Source: Brassica napus
Taxonomy: Eukaryota; Streptophyta; Magnoliopsida; Brassicales; Brassicaceae
Length of the DNA stretch: 64,000 nt
Assembly: GCF_020379485.1 (NCBI RefSeq)
Contig: NC_063452.1
Location: forward strand, 59,541,338 to 59,605,337
Direction of reading: 5' to 3'
Part shown: one piece after another, positions 1 to 12,498 of the stretch
How positions within the stretch are numbered: the stretch's first letter is position 1
Layout: every line of letters starts with the position of its first letter
The notes under the pieces: model-generated
What the model was told of the DNA's origin: nothing
Databases searched by the model: none
The model's input: the letters and a program-made list of their open reading frames with translations, nothing else
Translations under genes and position numbers: made by a program

Positions 1-980
1 AATATCAAAATATGTAGGAATTTTTTTTCTATGGTGCATGGAAAGATTTTCCTCATATTTTGATGTTTTATTTCATTATGTGTAAAGTTTTATTATTTAT
101 AAATTAGTCTTTAAATTTTTTGTAATTTTGTTTTATATAAACTTATTTTTATGAGAAAAGGGAAGGCAATTATTGGAGATGCCGTAGTATGAAAATTGTG
201 GTGGAATAGATGAACAATATGAATAAAATGTATATCTACAAATGAAATATATTGAAATGGAATCAGGTTGTCTTTTCTATTATAAACACCATGTTTGGTA
301 GACTCCATTAAAATATCTAATCCACCAAGATAATAACGTTTTAGCCTCAATTAGAAGAATATAGAAGAGGAACAAGAAGCTAACTGAAAATTACAAACTA
401 TAACTAGAAAAAACCAGTATAAAGAAACTGATGGGAAAAAACAAACAGAAGAAGCAATAATTCAAGTCAGGTGAGTTGTTGGCTGGGTCACATGGGACGC
501 AGGGGGTGGGGGTCATGGCTTAATGTGCATTGATTCCCTCTCTCTGATATTTACAGTTATGAGTTATGTCGTCCCTTAATCAGATCCATTAGTTAAATCA
601 AACAAAGTTAGTAAGACATACTTATTAAGTAGTCATTTTTCATTGGCGCATTCAACACCATATGAGCAATGTGATATGCTGGCGTGAAAATGAACTCTTA
701 TGTGAAAACGTTATCATCTCTCACACACGTTGAATACTTTGATATCAGTTACTACTGTTTGAATATTGGCATGTTCTTTTCGAGGTACACATTTCTAATG
801 CAACATCGCAAGAGAGATACTCATAAATTGAGCCACTGACAAACTCCTTCCAGGCGTGTCCAAAGATGGTGACCAATTATATATCACCGGTTTGACCATC
901 TCCGAACATTGGTTTACGCCTTTGGCGTTGGTGTTCTCTGCAATACCCATAATCTCTACCTTCTTAATATTCTCTCACTA
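1..980. other. AT-rich intergenic sequence, no gene seen
   Basis: No reading frame here looks like a conserved protein. The stretch ends exactly at the left target-site duplication of the LINE that follows. A 15-base word at 487-501 recurs at 2782-2796 in similar surroundings, which may mark an old local duplication. Confidence 0.6.
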
Positions 981-999
981 AATGAATAAAATCTTGACT

Positions 1000-2556
1000 A
1001 ATTCATTATCCAAACTCCTTACTAGCACGTGTTTTAAAAGGGAGATACTACAATCACACCTCTCCATTAGAAGATCGACGTGCATACTCACCATCATATG
1101 GATGGCGTAGTATTATGGCGGCAAAAACTCTACTCATATCGGGTCTACGGAAAACAATTGGTACGGGTCGAGACACGAGAGTTTGGAGTGAGCCTTGGGT
1201 TCCAGATGAAGTGGCTCGACCACCTAGACCTGCTGACCACATTGTATACAGACTACCCCAACTTCTTGTTCAGTCCTTTATTAGGAATGATACCAAGGAG
1301 TGAGATACACAACTTTTACGGGAGTTCTTCCACCCAGATGATATTCCTTTGATACTTGGGCTAAAACCTTCTCGCTCTCGTTCTCCGGATGGATATGTTT
1401 GGAATCACACAAAATCAGGAGTGTATTCTGTTAAAACCGGTTATGACCTTCTCCGATCGATCAAGTTGAGTCTTTCACATGAAGCCGTTATAGAACCAAG
1501 TATCACAGGCCTACAGAGCCGTGTGTGGAAGATAAAGGCCCCGAGCAAGATGAAACATTTTTTGTGGCAGGTTATCACGGGATGTGTGGCGACGGCAGAA
1601 AGGCTCATGTATAGACACCTGGGCACCGATAGGAGTTGTCCTAGATGTGTTGGGCCAGTGGAGTCGATTAATCATCTTCTTTTTGAATGTCCTCCAGCCC
1701 TTCAGGTTTGGGCTTTATCGGACTATCTGTCCCTTCCGGGTTACTTCCCGAGTACATCCATATATCAAAACATGAACTTCCTGTTTTGGAAGAGATAAGA
1801 AGTGGCTCCGCTGAGACCACAATTTGATACCTTCCCATGGATCTGTTGGTACATTTGGAAGGCGAGGAACGACAAACTCTTCAATGGGAAAGACGTATCC
1901 CCAATCGACACTCTACGACACGCGAATCTTGAGGCAGAATGTTGGAGGAAAGCCAACGAGCAGGAGGAAGCAAATGAGGATCAAGACGTTCCCCATGCTT
2001 CGGAGGTTGAGACTGTGCCCCCTTGGATGTCCCAAATCCCTACCTGCCAAATTGATGCATCATGGATCAATAATGGCAGCGTCAGTGGCTTAGGGTGGAG
2101 TCTTAAGGATCAAATGGGCTCAGGATTTTTCGGATTACGGGCGTGCCACAGGAGCCTCTCATCTTTGCACGCTGAGATGGAAGGCTTACTTTGGGCAGCC
2201 TCTTGTATGAGAGACAGAAGGATTACCTCGGTACGATTTGAGACGGACTGCTCGGACTTAGTGGAAATGACTACAAACCCGATGGATTGGCCAGCCTTCA
2301 CGACAGAGATCGAGGCGTTCCAGAGGCTACATGAGGACTTCGAGGATGTGAGTCTATCTCATATTCCTCAGAGTCAGAATGGCCGAGCAGACGCGTTAGC
2401 AAAGGAGGCAAGGATCAAAGGAGGCAAGGATCAAAGGTTATATTTTCTCCCATATAGATCAGACCCGAGTAGATGGAGATACTCCTCGGAGAATCGGCTT
2501 GTCTACTCTCCACTTGATCTAGTTTAGATGGATAGATGACAAAAAAAAAAAAAAAA
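1000..2556 (+). mobile_element. 5'-truncated non-LTR retrotransposon (LINE) with TSDs and poly(A)
   Basis: The insert runs from about 1000 to an 18-base A run at 2541-2558. It is flanked by near-identical 19-bp direct repeats at 981-999 and 2557-2575 with one mismatch, starting aatgaataaaat. Its coding strand holds only the 3' part of a LINE ORF2, from the segment after the reverse transcriptase through to RNase H. Endonuclease and reverse transcriptase are missing, so this is a classic 5' truncation by target-primed reverse transcription. The single TSD mismatch suggests moderate age. Boundaries are seen directly. The LINE assignment follows from the encoded protein and tail. Confidence 0.9.
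1001..2527 (+). pseudogene. LINE ORF2 C-terminal remnant (zf-RVT plus RNase H), broken by stops
   Basis: One reading frame can be followed through the whole element. It opens with LLARVLKGRYY and PSYGWRS blocks typical of the region after plant LINE reverse transcriptase. Next comes a zf-RVT segment with WKIKAPSKMKHFLWQ and a Cys-x2-Cys ... His ... Cys cluster at about 1640-1690. It ends in an RNase H-like domain (1802-2527) with DASW, a conserved Glu/Asp pair and a final NGRADALAKEA block. In-frame stops at about 1301 and at 1796-1798 break the frame. The stop at 2525-2527 is probably the natural end. Without its endonuclease and reverse transcriptase the copy cannot move by itself. Confidence 0.85.
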
Positions 2557-2994
2557 AATGAATAAAATGTTGACTTAGTTTTGGCAGTGGATTATTCGTT
2601 ACAAAGGATACGATACTAGGCTGAAGCTCATTGCTCCATAGCTGTTGAGCACTCGCTAGAGCCTCCGTCGATGAGCTAGGGTAGCATTACTATTTAATTA
2701 TTCATCTCAACATATATATAGAACAATAAACTATGCACTAGTCAAAACTCATAAAAGAAAAGGAGGAGATGTTGGATCTAGGTCACATGGGACGCAATGG
2801 TGATTCATGTGCTTTGTTTCTTTTTTTAATTACACACCTCACTTTGTTGCTATCCGGGTCCGATCCACAAGCTCTACAAGACAAACCCATTATTGTTTTT
2901 GTAGTTCTGTACTTTCTTACATTTAAAGATTACAGTTATACCCGTTTTTTCTTAAAAAATGCTGATTACTTATATTATTACAAATTATAAAAAT

Positions 2995-3246
2995 TACTCT
3001 ATTCGTTTCAAAATAGATGATGTTTTGGAGAGTTTAAAATGTTTCAAAATATTTGATGTTTTAATATTTTTATATTAGTTTTAGTTTTATAAAAAAATAT
3101 GTCACCAATGATGTTTTATAGTTGTTTTTATGATTGGTTGAATTAGTTTTATTTTATATTTTTAATGTTACAGTTTATGAAAAAGTGCATGCCTTAATTC
3201 TTGTACATTCACTTAGAACATCAGATATTTTGAAACAGAGGGACTA
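2995..3246. mobile_element. Stowaway-like MITE (Tc1/mariner type)
   Basis: A 252-bp AT-rich segment has imperfect 21-bp terminal inverted repeats. The left end at 2995-3015 reads tactctattcgtttcaaaat and onward. The right end at 3226-3246, reverse-complemented, reads tagtccctctgtttcaaaat. The CTCCCTCYGTTTC-type terminus bordered by TA is the known Stowaway signature. It has no coding capacity. It lies about 850 bp upstream of the beta-tubulin leader. Confidence 0.8.
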
Positions 3247-3303
3247 CATGACAATTTCAAATATTTCAAAGCGTGAAGATTTATATCTGATTACACTATC
3301 TTG

Positions 3304-3346
3304 AATGTCTTATGAATTTTTTTTTGAAAAATAAATGTCTTATGAA
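3304..3346. repeat. Direct repeat flanking an oligo-T insert (tail-only retroposition scar)
   Basis: The 13-mer aatgtcttatgaa occurs at 3304-3316 and again at 3334-3346. Between the copies lies a 17-base insert starting with nine T and a G. This layout matches a target-site duplication around nothing but a poly(A) tail on the minus strand, as expected for an extremely 5'-truncated LINE or SINE insertion. A simple slippage duplication is the alternative. Confidence 0.45.
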
Positions 3347-4146
3347 ATTGAAAATCTCATATAAGTATTTTTCATTAATCTGAACAATTCGTCTTTTCTT
3401 AAACTAGTAACTCAAATCTATTGATGCAAAAAACTTAATGATTTTTTAATACAATCCTCACATCCGGTTCACACTATTTCTTTACGTAACTGATTATGAC
3501 ATTTCAGGTTATCGTGACTTGTTTTCAAAGATAAAGAGTAAACATGATTGCTTCTTAGAAGTCTTAATTATTGAAAAGCGAAACCATATGAAATATAACT
3601 ACTGTAGTGTTATGCAAGCAAAGGACAAAGTCGACAAAAATTTACATTTTCTTTTGACCAAAACTTACATGATAGAAGAAAAATTTAGTATATATGATCT
3701 ACCAAAATTAAATTCATCAACATTTTAGTAAATGTGTAATCAAATACTTTACATTGTGTTACTGTCAACGGGACAAATCTTCTTTTGTATGTTGGAGACC
3801 AAAGGGTCCAACGGTAAATTACTAGAGAGATTTTTACTTTTCGTGACGTGTGACACTGATAGTGGGAGTCTGGGAGAACCGACAATCACAATCCAATTAT
3901 AAACAAGTGGTCCCTACACATATGTATATCTCACCCGACGCCCACCTGCAACGTTGATTTCTTACCATCCGACGGCATCCAGCCGCTCAGAGATAGATCT
4001 AATCACAGCCGTTGGATTAACTTACTCTTCCGATAAATAAATCCACCATCTTCACTCCCCCCTCTCCCACTCCCTATCTTACTCAATAGATCGAGCCCAC
4101 CGTGATCGTCTCCGATCTCGCCGGGAGCCTCTGCATCTTCGTAACC

Positions 4147-4486
4147 GTAAGTACTGTTCCCCTTCTCTTTACGCTAGTGAAATTGAGCGAATAATCAATC
4201 TCTCCTACGCACTCTAGTACTGTGATCGAATCCTTTTTCTCCAGATCTGTATCCGCGTTTTCGTCTTAACTTCAGTTTGATTCACAATTCACTTGAAAAC
4301 GTATCGTCGTTAGAGTTCCGTGAAGAATTTGAATTCGGTTTGAGTGATCTTGGTTTGATTTGTTTGGATCTGTTTGATCTCGGATCGCGAGATGCAGTTA
4401 TTTGGATCTGATACGGATTGTTATAACTTCACTCACATCCTTTGATTTCTAATCGAGATTCTCGTTTGTGCATTTGCTTTCTTCAG
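4147..4486 (+). other. Probable 5'-UTR leader intron of the beta-tubulin gene
   Basis: A strong donor (ACC then GTAAGTACT) lies at 4147. A polypyrimidine-rich acceptor (CTTTCTTCAG) ends at 4486, only 11 bases before the ATG at 4498. The sequence between is T-rich, as plant introns are. An AT-rich TATA-like stretch at about 4032-4043 precedes a short CT-rich leader. Leader introns in plant tubulin genes often raise expression. The intron is inferred from splice-site quality only. Confidence 0.5.
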
Positions 4487-4497
4487 ATCAATCGAAT

Positions 4498-6113
4498 ATG
4501 AGAGAGATCCTTCACATTCAAGGTGGTCAATGTGGGAACCAGATTGGATCCAAGTTCTGGGAAGTTGTTTGCGACGAGCACGGGATTGATCCCACTGGTC
4601 GTTACACTGGCAACTCCGATCTGCAGCTGGAGCGCGTCAATGTTTACTATAACGAGGCGTCGTGTGGAAGATATGTTCCCCGTGCTATTCTCATGGATCT
4701 TGAGCCTGGTACTATGGACAGTGTCAGAACTGGACCTTATGGTCAGATCTTCAGGCCTGACAACTTTGTTTTCGGGCAGTCTGGTGCTGGAAACAACTGG
4801 GCTAAAGGGCATTACACTGAAGGAGCCGAGCTTATTGATGCTGTGCTCGATGTTGTGCGTAAGGAAGCTGAGAATTGTGACTGTCTTCAGGGTATGTTAA
4901 CTCTACCTATATGTTTTTTGAGGTTTTTGGATTGTGATTTTAAACGTTTTTTTAATTGAAGTGATTTGTGTGATTTGGATTTATCAGGTTTCCAAGTATG
5001 TCACTCGCTTGGTGGAGGCACTGGGTCTGGAATGGGAACTCTGCTGATATCTAAGATCAGGGAAGAGTATCCTGATCGGATGATGCTTACTTTCTCCGTC
5101 TTCCCATCACCTAAGGTCTCGGACACAGTGGTTGAACCGTACAATGCGACACTTTCAGTTCATCAGCTGGTTGAAAATGCTGATGAGTGTATGGTTTTAG
5201 ACAATGAAGCTCTTTATGACATCTGTTTTAGAACTCTGAAGCTCACCACTCCCAGCTGTAAGTCCCTTCCACGTTCTTTTTCTTTTGTGAAACCGAATCA
5301 CTAATCCTTGCAACCATGAATACTGTTGTTTCTTAATACCAATGCGCCGCGCCCATGACAGTCTCCAATTCTGTATGATTTCTTTGTGGTAACTGTTTGC
5401 TGATGTCTTGTGATGGTTTGACTGCAACAGTTGGTGATCTCAATCATCTGATCTCTGCAACCATGAGTGGAGTTACGTGCTGTCTTAGGTTCCCTGGTCA
5501 GCTCAACTCTGATCTGAGGAAGCTTGCAGTGAACCTCATCCCTTTCCCTCGTCTCCACTTTTTCATGGTCGGTTTCGCTCCTCTCACCTCCCGTGGCTCC
5601 CAGCAGTACCGCGCACTCACCGTCCCTGAGCTCACCCAACAGATGTGGGATTCAAAGAACATGATGTGTGCCGCAGACCCGCGTCACGGACGATACTTGA
5701 CTGCCTCAGCAATGTTCCGTGGCAAAATGAGTACAAAAGAAGTGGACGAGCAGATGATAAACGTGCAGAACAAGAACTCATCCTACTTTGTGGAATGGAT
5801 ACCGAACAACGTGAAGTCAAGCGTCTGTGACATAGCGCCTCGAGGCCTCTCGATGGCCTCAACCTTTATTGGGAACTCCACATCGATCCAAGAGATGTTT
5901 AGGAGGGTGAGTGAGCAGTTCACAGCCATGTTCAGGAGGAAAGCTTTCTTGCATTGGTACACAGGTGAAGGGATGGACGAGATGGAGTTTACAGAAGCTG
6001 AGAGCAATATGAACGATCTCGTCTCCGAGTATCAGCAATACCAAGACGCAACCGCAGATGAAGAAGGAGAGTATGAAGAGGAGGAGGAGGAAGAAGTGGA
6101 GTATCAAGACTGA
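4498..6113 (+). CDS. TUB6: Beta-tubulin (TUB6-like), three coding exons
   Basis: Coding exons 4498-4891, 4988-5257 and 5431-6113 join in frame to 448 residues, the normal length for plant beta-tubulin. The protein binds GTP and pairs with alpha-tubulin to build cytoplasmic microtubules. Visible features are the N-terminal MREI autoregulatory tetrapeptide, the glycine-rich GTP-binding GGGTGSG loop at residues 140-146, and an acidic C-terminal tail (EEEEEEE then VEYQD) of the kind that recruits motors and MAPs. Both introns lie at conserved plant beta-tubulin positions (after CLQ and TTPS). TUB6 is chosen because the downstream gene order matches At5g12250 onward. Beta-tubulins are too alike to name an isotype from sequence alone. 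Confidence 0.95.
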
Positions 6114-6619
6114 AAATGCTGCTGAGACTAGCGTTTTTTTAATAAAATCACCATATCATGTTCTCTTATCCTTGCCCTTAGTTGTTGTTGTCGAGTTTGT
6201 TTATGTACTTGTTGTTGTGATTGTCTTGTGTGTAAAAGTGAGGTTGGAGCTTAATATTGTTTATTTTGTTGTGGTGTTATAAATGAAGTCTATTGTGTGT
6301 GTGTGTTTTATGCTCTTGCTGCTTAAAATAATTCGTTCCCGGATTAGAGTTTAGTAGAAGAATATGTATCTGAACATATCCCAAAGGAAGAAAAAAAAAG
6401 AAGACTTCACGATCATTGTCTTTACAGACTCCATATTGTTGAAACCATATTGGCTTTTAATTGTTTGGTATAAACAAAGATTAGCTCCTCGTGGTTCAGT
6501 ATGATTAGTGCAAACTTCTATTGCAATCTTCAGCAATTTGTGTGTTTAATTGTTACTTTGTTGAATCATTTAATTTGCTAATTAAAAGCAGATTAAAATG
6601 AAAAGGTTGGTCTTGCAAA
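6114..6619. other. Tubulin 3' UTR and downstream flank
   Basis: T- and GT-rich sequence follows the tubulin stop, with AATAAA at 6140 and a GTGTGT run near 6295-6305. I see no gene. Confidence 0.5.
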
Positions 6620-9600
6620 TCTTTATATATATAATAGGCTTTGCTTCTCTCCCACCTATGCCAACAAGGACGCCACGTCATAAATTGGGCTCTCCTGTGC
6701 GCGACATGTGTCCTCTGCACTGCGTTTCATTAAAGTGTTTTCATATTGTTTCGGGCTTGGTGGTGCGCTTCATCTGTGGCCCATCGACCACAAGCTTTAA
6801 TTATGTCTTCTATTGTTCTCCTTCTCAGCCGTAGGAGGTTTTGTGTTTCCATGGAAACTGATCATTCTTCCTCCTGATCCATCAATCAACAGGAGCCGTA
6901 GCGAATCTAGAGTTTCCAGCAAACTATTCATCTTCTTCCTACTGATCAAGTAATCAATCGGTTACGAAATCATTGCTATTAAATTCTCTCTTTAAATCAA
7001 TCTACACGATCTCTCTTCAATGCTACTTTAGCTCTTCAAAGGCAGTGGTGGTTCGACTATAAAAAAGGTTAGCATCCTATAAATCTATTATAACCAAAGC
7101 AATCTCCTTATTTAATGAAAAAAATGGCTAATGCTCGATTGGGTCTTTTCGTATGTGATTTCTAAGGTTCAACCCACTCTTTCTTCTCCGCCATTCAGCT
7201 ACTGCTTACTGAGCACAGAAAAATTGATGACTTCCCAGATCCAGAAGCAATACGCTAGACGTCATGTCTCAATATGAGGTTAATTTACTTCTGGGAGAGT
7301 GAATCAATCATCTTTTTGAGCGATCTCCAACAGAAGATTTTGTTGGTATTTTTTTAATGAAAAATACCGATGGTACATTAGTAACAACTAATGCTGGGAT
7401 GGACATTGCATTCCGTCGGAAGAGGAGAAAACCGACAAGTATTGGCGACGTCGACACCAGATATTAAGGCAACAACCATCAGATTCAACCTTTGATTTAC
7501 AGCAAAAACAGTGTTCGAGTGGCTTCACCTCTTTACCTTCTCTTATTGCTACCATCGTGTTTGCTTTCCTTGACATTACCTCTTTAGCTGGACTACCTGG
7601 TAAGGTACATCAATGTCTTTTCTTGATGACTTACTCGATTTTCAGATCAAACTTTGCTAATAATCTTCATTTTTCCTTCAGCAATTCAGGCCAACAAAAA
7701 CAACTGCTTAAGTTTTACGCTCAACTTGAGCTTCACATTTCATCGGACAACGTGTGCTTCTGTTTACGATTTTTATATTGCCATTAACTGTTGATCCAAA
7801 AAACAAATCTAAAGGCCTACATGATTTTATGTATGTAGATAATTAGAAGAGCTTAGTGCTGCAAGCGGTCAAATTATTATGTTATCATTGTATTTTAAGA
7901 TCACAAGATTCCGTAGCTAACTTGCCACTTCAACTATACAAGGTAACAGAAATTCTTTGAACCTCATAGTAAAAGCTACATCTATGGTCACTTTAATGGG
8001 TATGCCTTTTCTGCATATCAGTGGTCCATTTTTGAAGTGCAAAAAGTGGTACTTGGAAAACAAGTAAGTTAAAAAATTTCTTTAATTCTGGATCTTTTCC
8101 TCTTCAAGAAAGATGTAAGATGGCTTTTCTTATTTCCAGATAGACTACTCTTCGTAGCCCTGTTTGTAACCTCAGTACATGTGATGGTGAGATATGCTTA
8201 TTCAAATTTTAGAATTGATGTTAGTCTTTTAGTCCTTCCAATAAAAAGATCGCAGATTAAAATATTTGTTTCTTTTGTAGGAATAATTCATACACTAACG
8301 TTAGGAACATTTGGTATTTTAAATGAAAGCTGTAAAATGGAAGATGAGATTCTATCTTACTGGATTTCATAAGTTTCACAGAGACGAGAGTATAGCTTCT
8401 TTCTTTTGTCAAACACAAGTTATTTGTTTTTTCATTATTTTAGTTACAAATGTGTTTCTATGTGCTCTTTTGATTTGTTGAAAAAGAGGTAGTAGAGAAG
8501 ACGAATTACACAAACACATAACATGGATATGTTGATGAATGTTTACGAAAAATATAACATACATGATGAGTGACTGGCTAAATCAATAATAGATAGATTA
8601 AAAGTTGTATAGGAACAAAAGCATTTTAGGTGACGCTGAAAAATATGCATAAAAAGAAGGAAATCTGCTACATCTATTTGTATTCACACCTGGTCAATTA
8701 TATTTTGCATTATCAAGAGTAGTGATTACGCAAAAACAAACCAAATGTGCGACTATCTTTGAATAAACCAGCTAGGTAACAAATTCTTTTGCTTATGTTT
8801 GTGTTCCATTTATGATTTATTGCAGATATAGGATTTAGTTTACAAGTCGGAAGCCCATAAGAAAACACATCTAAGTTAATTATAAAATGTAACTATGTAA
8901 GGTCATATTTTTCCCTCGCAGACGATGCTTCTCGAAGCTCTAATGAATTAATCTGATGCTTCAAAAACTATAACAATAATGCTTCTTTGATGGTCTGTTT
9001 CTCTGTCTCGGTAGGCTTCTTCACCCATTTTCTCTACCATATTTAATTAGTATCTTTACCACTCAAACGACTCATATCTTGTGGGTAAATACTATGAAAG
9101 CTTCGATTGGAATTTTGAGCATATTAGCATTGGCACATATCGATAAGAACTCGCTACAACCGAGTAAACTAACTATGGCGGGTATTTGTTTCTTAACTAC
9201 CAAAATTTATGTCTTTAAATACTAGACTTTGCGGATGTAGATTTGAGTAGGCTTATTTTGGAGATAAATAGTGTGGAAAATTATTGTAGTTCAAGAGTTT
9301 CTGAAGTATTTTGGTGGAAAACATTTGCTACGAACCAGCTGGGAGACCAACTCCTCCCTATTGCTCTTAGTCAGACCCTCAAACCAGCTCTTATGCGGTT
9401 TGGTTCCAGTTCCAAGTTGATAAGAAAGCGAAAAGGCTTTTACTTTCTCTTCCAATGAATTTTATTTGCAGAAACTAAGAGTTTATTCCGAGAACTCACT
9501 TTTTTTTTTCTAATTATAGCTGTCACACAAAAGTGGTTACAATTAGTCAAACAATAACAAACTACTTTATTATACCATTTCCAAATATTGAGTTTTATAA

Positions 9601-10897
9601 TAAAATAGTGTTTAAAGCATGTGTTATATTTCAAATCATTAGGAAAGACCAATGTATTATTTTCACATAAGAAACGAAAATGGAGATTATTGCAAATCAA
9701 GCCCATCCTTTAGAGCTTGGACAAGAACTACCAACTTCAGCCATTTAAGATTATAATATCAGGGAAATACAACTGAAAAATGCAACCATCCTTCAGCTAA
9801 TAAGACGCCTAGCATATATCAAATGGAACTTGCCCAAGCTCCAACAACGCACTTTTTTGCAAGCATAGCCGTATCATGGCTCCTGTAATCATAGGGTTTA
9901 TGGTGAATATAACATTAACAGATTTCTGAAATTCATCCCTCATGGTTTCTGTTATTCTATTAGGTTATAATACTTATTAACAAATAAGTGTCATATACAT
10001 AGGCTAAAATGATAACACACCTTAAAGGAATTATTGGGCTGCACAGAGTTGTACATATACGTCATGCATCCTTTTTATTAGGACATTCAGTCAATAAAAA
10101 AAACAGTGTGAATCATATCAGTTAAAACCTGACCTTCTTTATAACAATATAATACATATTATAGACAATTTGTTTTTAAATACACAGTGTAAGAGAAGTT
10201 ACTTTATTTAGAAAACTATATAATAAATATCATGAAAATCAAACTCTTAATATAATATTTTATACACAAACACTTAGTATAAACACAACCATTCTTAATA
10301 ACAATAAACATTATTAAACACCACAAATTCTAACATAAAACCCATCCAATAAAAATCTACAATAATATAGTTCATACATCATCACACGACAATCACAAAC
10401 AATTAAAATGGAGATCATAATATGAATTAAAGATCAATAAAAGTGAACTTATATGATTTAAAAGAAAAAAATGATAAAACCATATACACCACCATAATAA
10501 AAATTGAAGATACTCTCATTCAAATCATTAAAAAATTTAGTTAACTGCAACAAGACTAAAACTAAATCTTTTTACAACAAAAAAATTAATAGTAAAAATT
10601 ACAAAATAAATAGATAAAATAATCATATAAAAAATTTACACATTAAACAGAATCAAGCATTTTAAGAAAAATAAAATTGTAGAACAAAATATATAAAGAA
10701 CATTTAAAACTATTTCTAACGAGCATAATCTTATCACATATAATCTTTCATCACCTAAAACTTTCTAAAAGACAAAAAGCATTATCATACACATCTCTTG
10801 CAAATGAAATCAAAACACAAACCACAAATCATTAAAAAATAATAATCAAGATCTAACATGTAAAGTATATCCCGCCCGTAGGGCGGGCCGACCCTAG
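6620..10897 (+). mobile_element. Putative large Helitron; 3' end clear, 5' end tentative
   Basis: The right end is convincing: a GC hairpin (cccgccc-gta-gggcggg) at 10871-10887, then a short spacer and CTAG at 10894-10897 followed by T. This is the Helitron 3' signature. A possible 5' end lies at 6620, where A precedes TCTTTATATATATAATAGG, and the DNA behind it has the GCCACGTCA and CATGTGTCC words common in plant Helitron 5' regions. Nothing in between resembles Rep/helicase or RPA proteins; the small open frames are not conserved. The stretch could also be several smaller elements, with only the last part belonging to the hairpin. Confidence 0.4.
10871..10897 (+). repeat. Helitron 3'-terminal hairpin and CTAG end
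   Basis: A perfect 7-bp stem with a 3-base loop stands out as GC-rich in a strongly AT-rich neighbourhood. CTAG then T follows it, as in Helitron termini. The element ends only 121 bp before the start codon of the next gene, so it forms part of that gene's upstream region. Confidence 0.75.
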
Positions 10898-10972
10898 TAT
10901 TTTAATATTAAAATATTAATGAAAATTGAAAGAGAGGCGCCGTACATTAGAAGAAGATTCAGTTTCAAGAGT

Positions 10973-10996
10973 GAGAGAGAGAGAGAGAGAGAGAGA
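10973..10996 (+). repeat. GA microsatellite in the leader of the At5g12240-like gene
   Basis: Twelve GA units lie 21 bp before the start codon at 11018. GA/CT tracts are frequent in plant 5' UTRs and can bind BPC/GAGA-type factors. Its position suggests leader or core-promoter sequence. Confidence 0.7.
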
Positions 10997-11017
10997 ATCG
11001 GAGGAGAAAAGGAAGCA

Positions 11018-12498
11018 ATGGACGAGCAAGAGTTTCGTAGCATCCTCCAACTCTTCCCCGTCGTACGCTCTCGCGACCACCGCGTAATTCTCTCTTCTCT
11101 CTTCCCCTTTTCTCCGGTGGAAAACTCCTTTGTTGATTGTTGCTGCTGTCGATTTATTTGATATGAATCTTCTGAAACCCTAGTTTCCGTTTTTTTTTGT
11201 TTTCAAAGGGCTATTACTGGCAACTCGTTGTTCATCATGAATCTGTCTGTTAATGGTTTGGTAAATTGATAGACTACTCTAATTGATGCGACTACACCTC
11301 GAATCTTAACATTGTTCTTAAGATTACTTGATTGTGTTAATTTCTGATACCAATTGAGATTTGGGTTTTGGTTTCAGGTTGATTTGGATTCTTCAGTTTC
11401 AAAGCAATCAACGTCAGTTGTTGAGCGAGAGGTACATTCTGTGGTCTTTGGGCTGGGCTCTCTCTCTTTTTCTTCTTCTTCTTTGTTGTACGCTTGAAGT
11501 GTGATGAAACTTGGAATCACTCAAAGCAGGTCAGTGTTAGCGAGCCCAAAGACTTGAAAGATTGCAGGACTGATCAAGGTATTCATCTTTTTCCCCCTAC
11601 CTTGTATATTTATACTAACTAGGTGTAATAGCTCCTTCGAATTGTGTGACTGAATCGGTTTCAGAGAGAAAGAGGCTAAGAGATGTTTAATAAGAAACAT
11701 CATGTGTATCTAAAAAGTACCATGTGTTTGTTTTCCTTATGTAGTAGACTCGGATATGAGTTTCATGTGAGATGAAGCATCCATGCTCCGTTTAGCCAAT
11801 GCTTATAAACCTATTCATTGCATTAGCTGAGCGCATTAGTGGTATCTGGATGCTACTATTATAATCTTGCATAAATTATCTCTTAAAGAAGCATGCAGTT
11901 TTGTGATTACTATGAGTAAGGTGGCTATACATGTGCATCATCATCCTTTATCCTGATTTGTGGACTTCTTTTGATAGATACATTCACATTCTGGGATAAA
12001 CTCAGAGCGGCTGCTGCCAAGAAGGTAATTGTCACCAGCGACTTTGTTCAAACGTTTCAAGTTGTTTGTATAAGATTTAGGGTTTTAAGGCTTCAAGCAA
12101 AGTTTTTCCATATCTATCTATCTATCGCATTTGATGGGAAGGGAGACTTGTTCGTTTCTTGACTTGTGAACTTGGATACTTTCACCGAAAGAAATTATTC
12201 TTGTTTCACCTCTGATTCTACTACATATGCTGAGATATTTCTTTCTTCGGGATATTAAATTGTTTTAAAAACCTTAATGAACATCACATTGTTGCAGGTT
12301 GGTGAGGTTGAAGCAGAGAGGTTTTGCAAGGCTTTCGAGAAACTCCACAAGAAACTTGTATGTGTCCCTCACTCGCACATTATCTTCTAAAGACGTTTAT
12401 TGCTGGTAACATCTTTATCCATCACGTGTCTTGGTTTACTACAGGTGTATGAAGAGTTGGATCCTGAAACTGCAAAGCGATACTTATTAAACTCTTAA
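11018..12498 (+). CDS. Small conserved plant protein of unknown function (At5g12240-like)
   Basis: Six short exons (11018-11083, 11378-11431, 11530-11578, 11978-12024, 12298-12357, 12445-12498) splice in frame to 109 residues. The product begins MDEQEFRSILQLFPVVRSRD and ends in a helical, charged C-terminal half (FWDKLRAAAAKKVGEVEAER, then FCKAFEKLHKKLVYEELDPE). It has no signal peptide or membrane span and no motif I can name. Its position between TUB6 and CLE22 matches At5g12240, an uncharacterised locus sometimes loosely labelled octanoyltransferase. I see nothing of that enzyme in the sequence. Exon sizes, phases and GT-AG sites are consistent, so the model is firmer than the function. 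Confidence 0.8.

Noticed and set aside
111..350. Minus-strand open frame of 79 codons
   Set aside because: AT-rich sequence with no family resemblance and no neighbouring exons; chance open frame.
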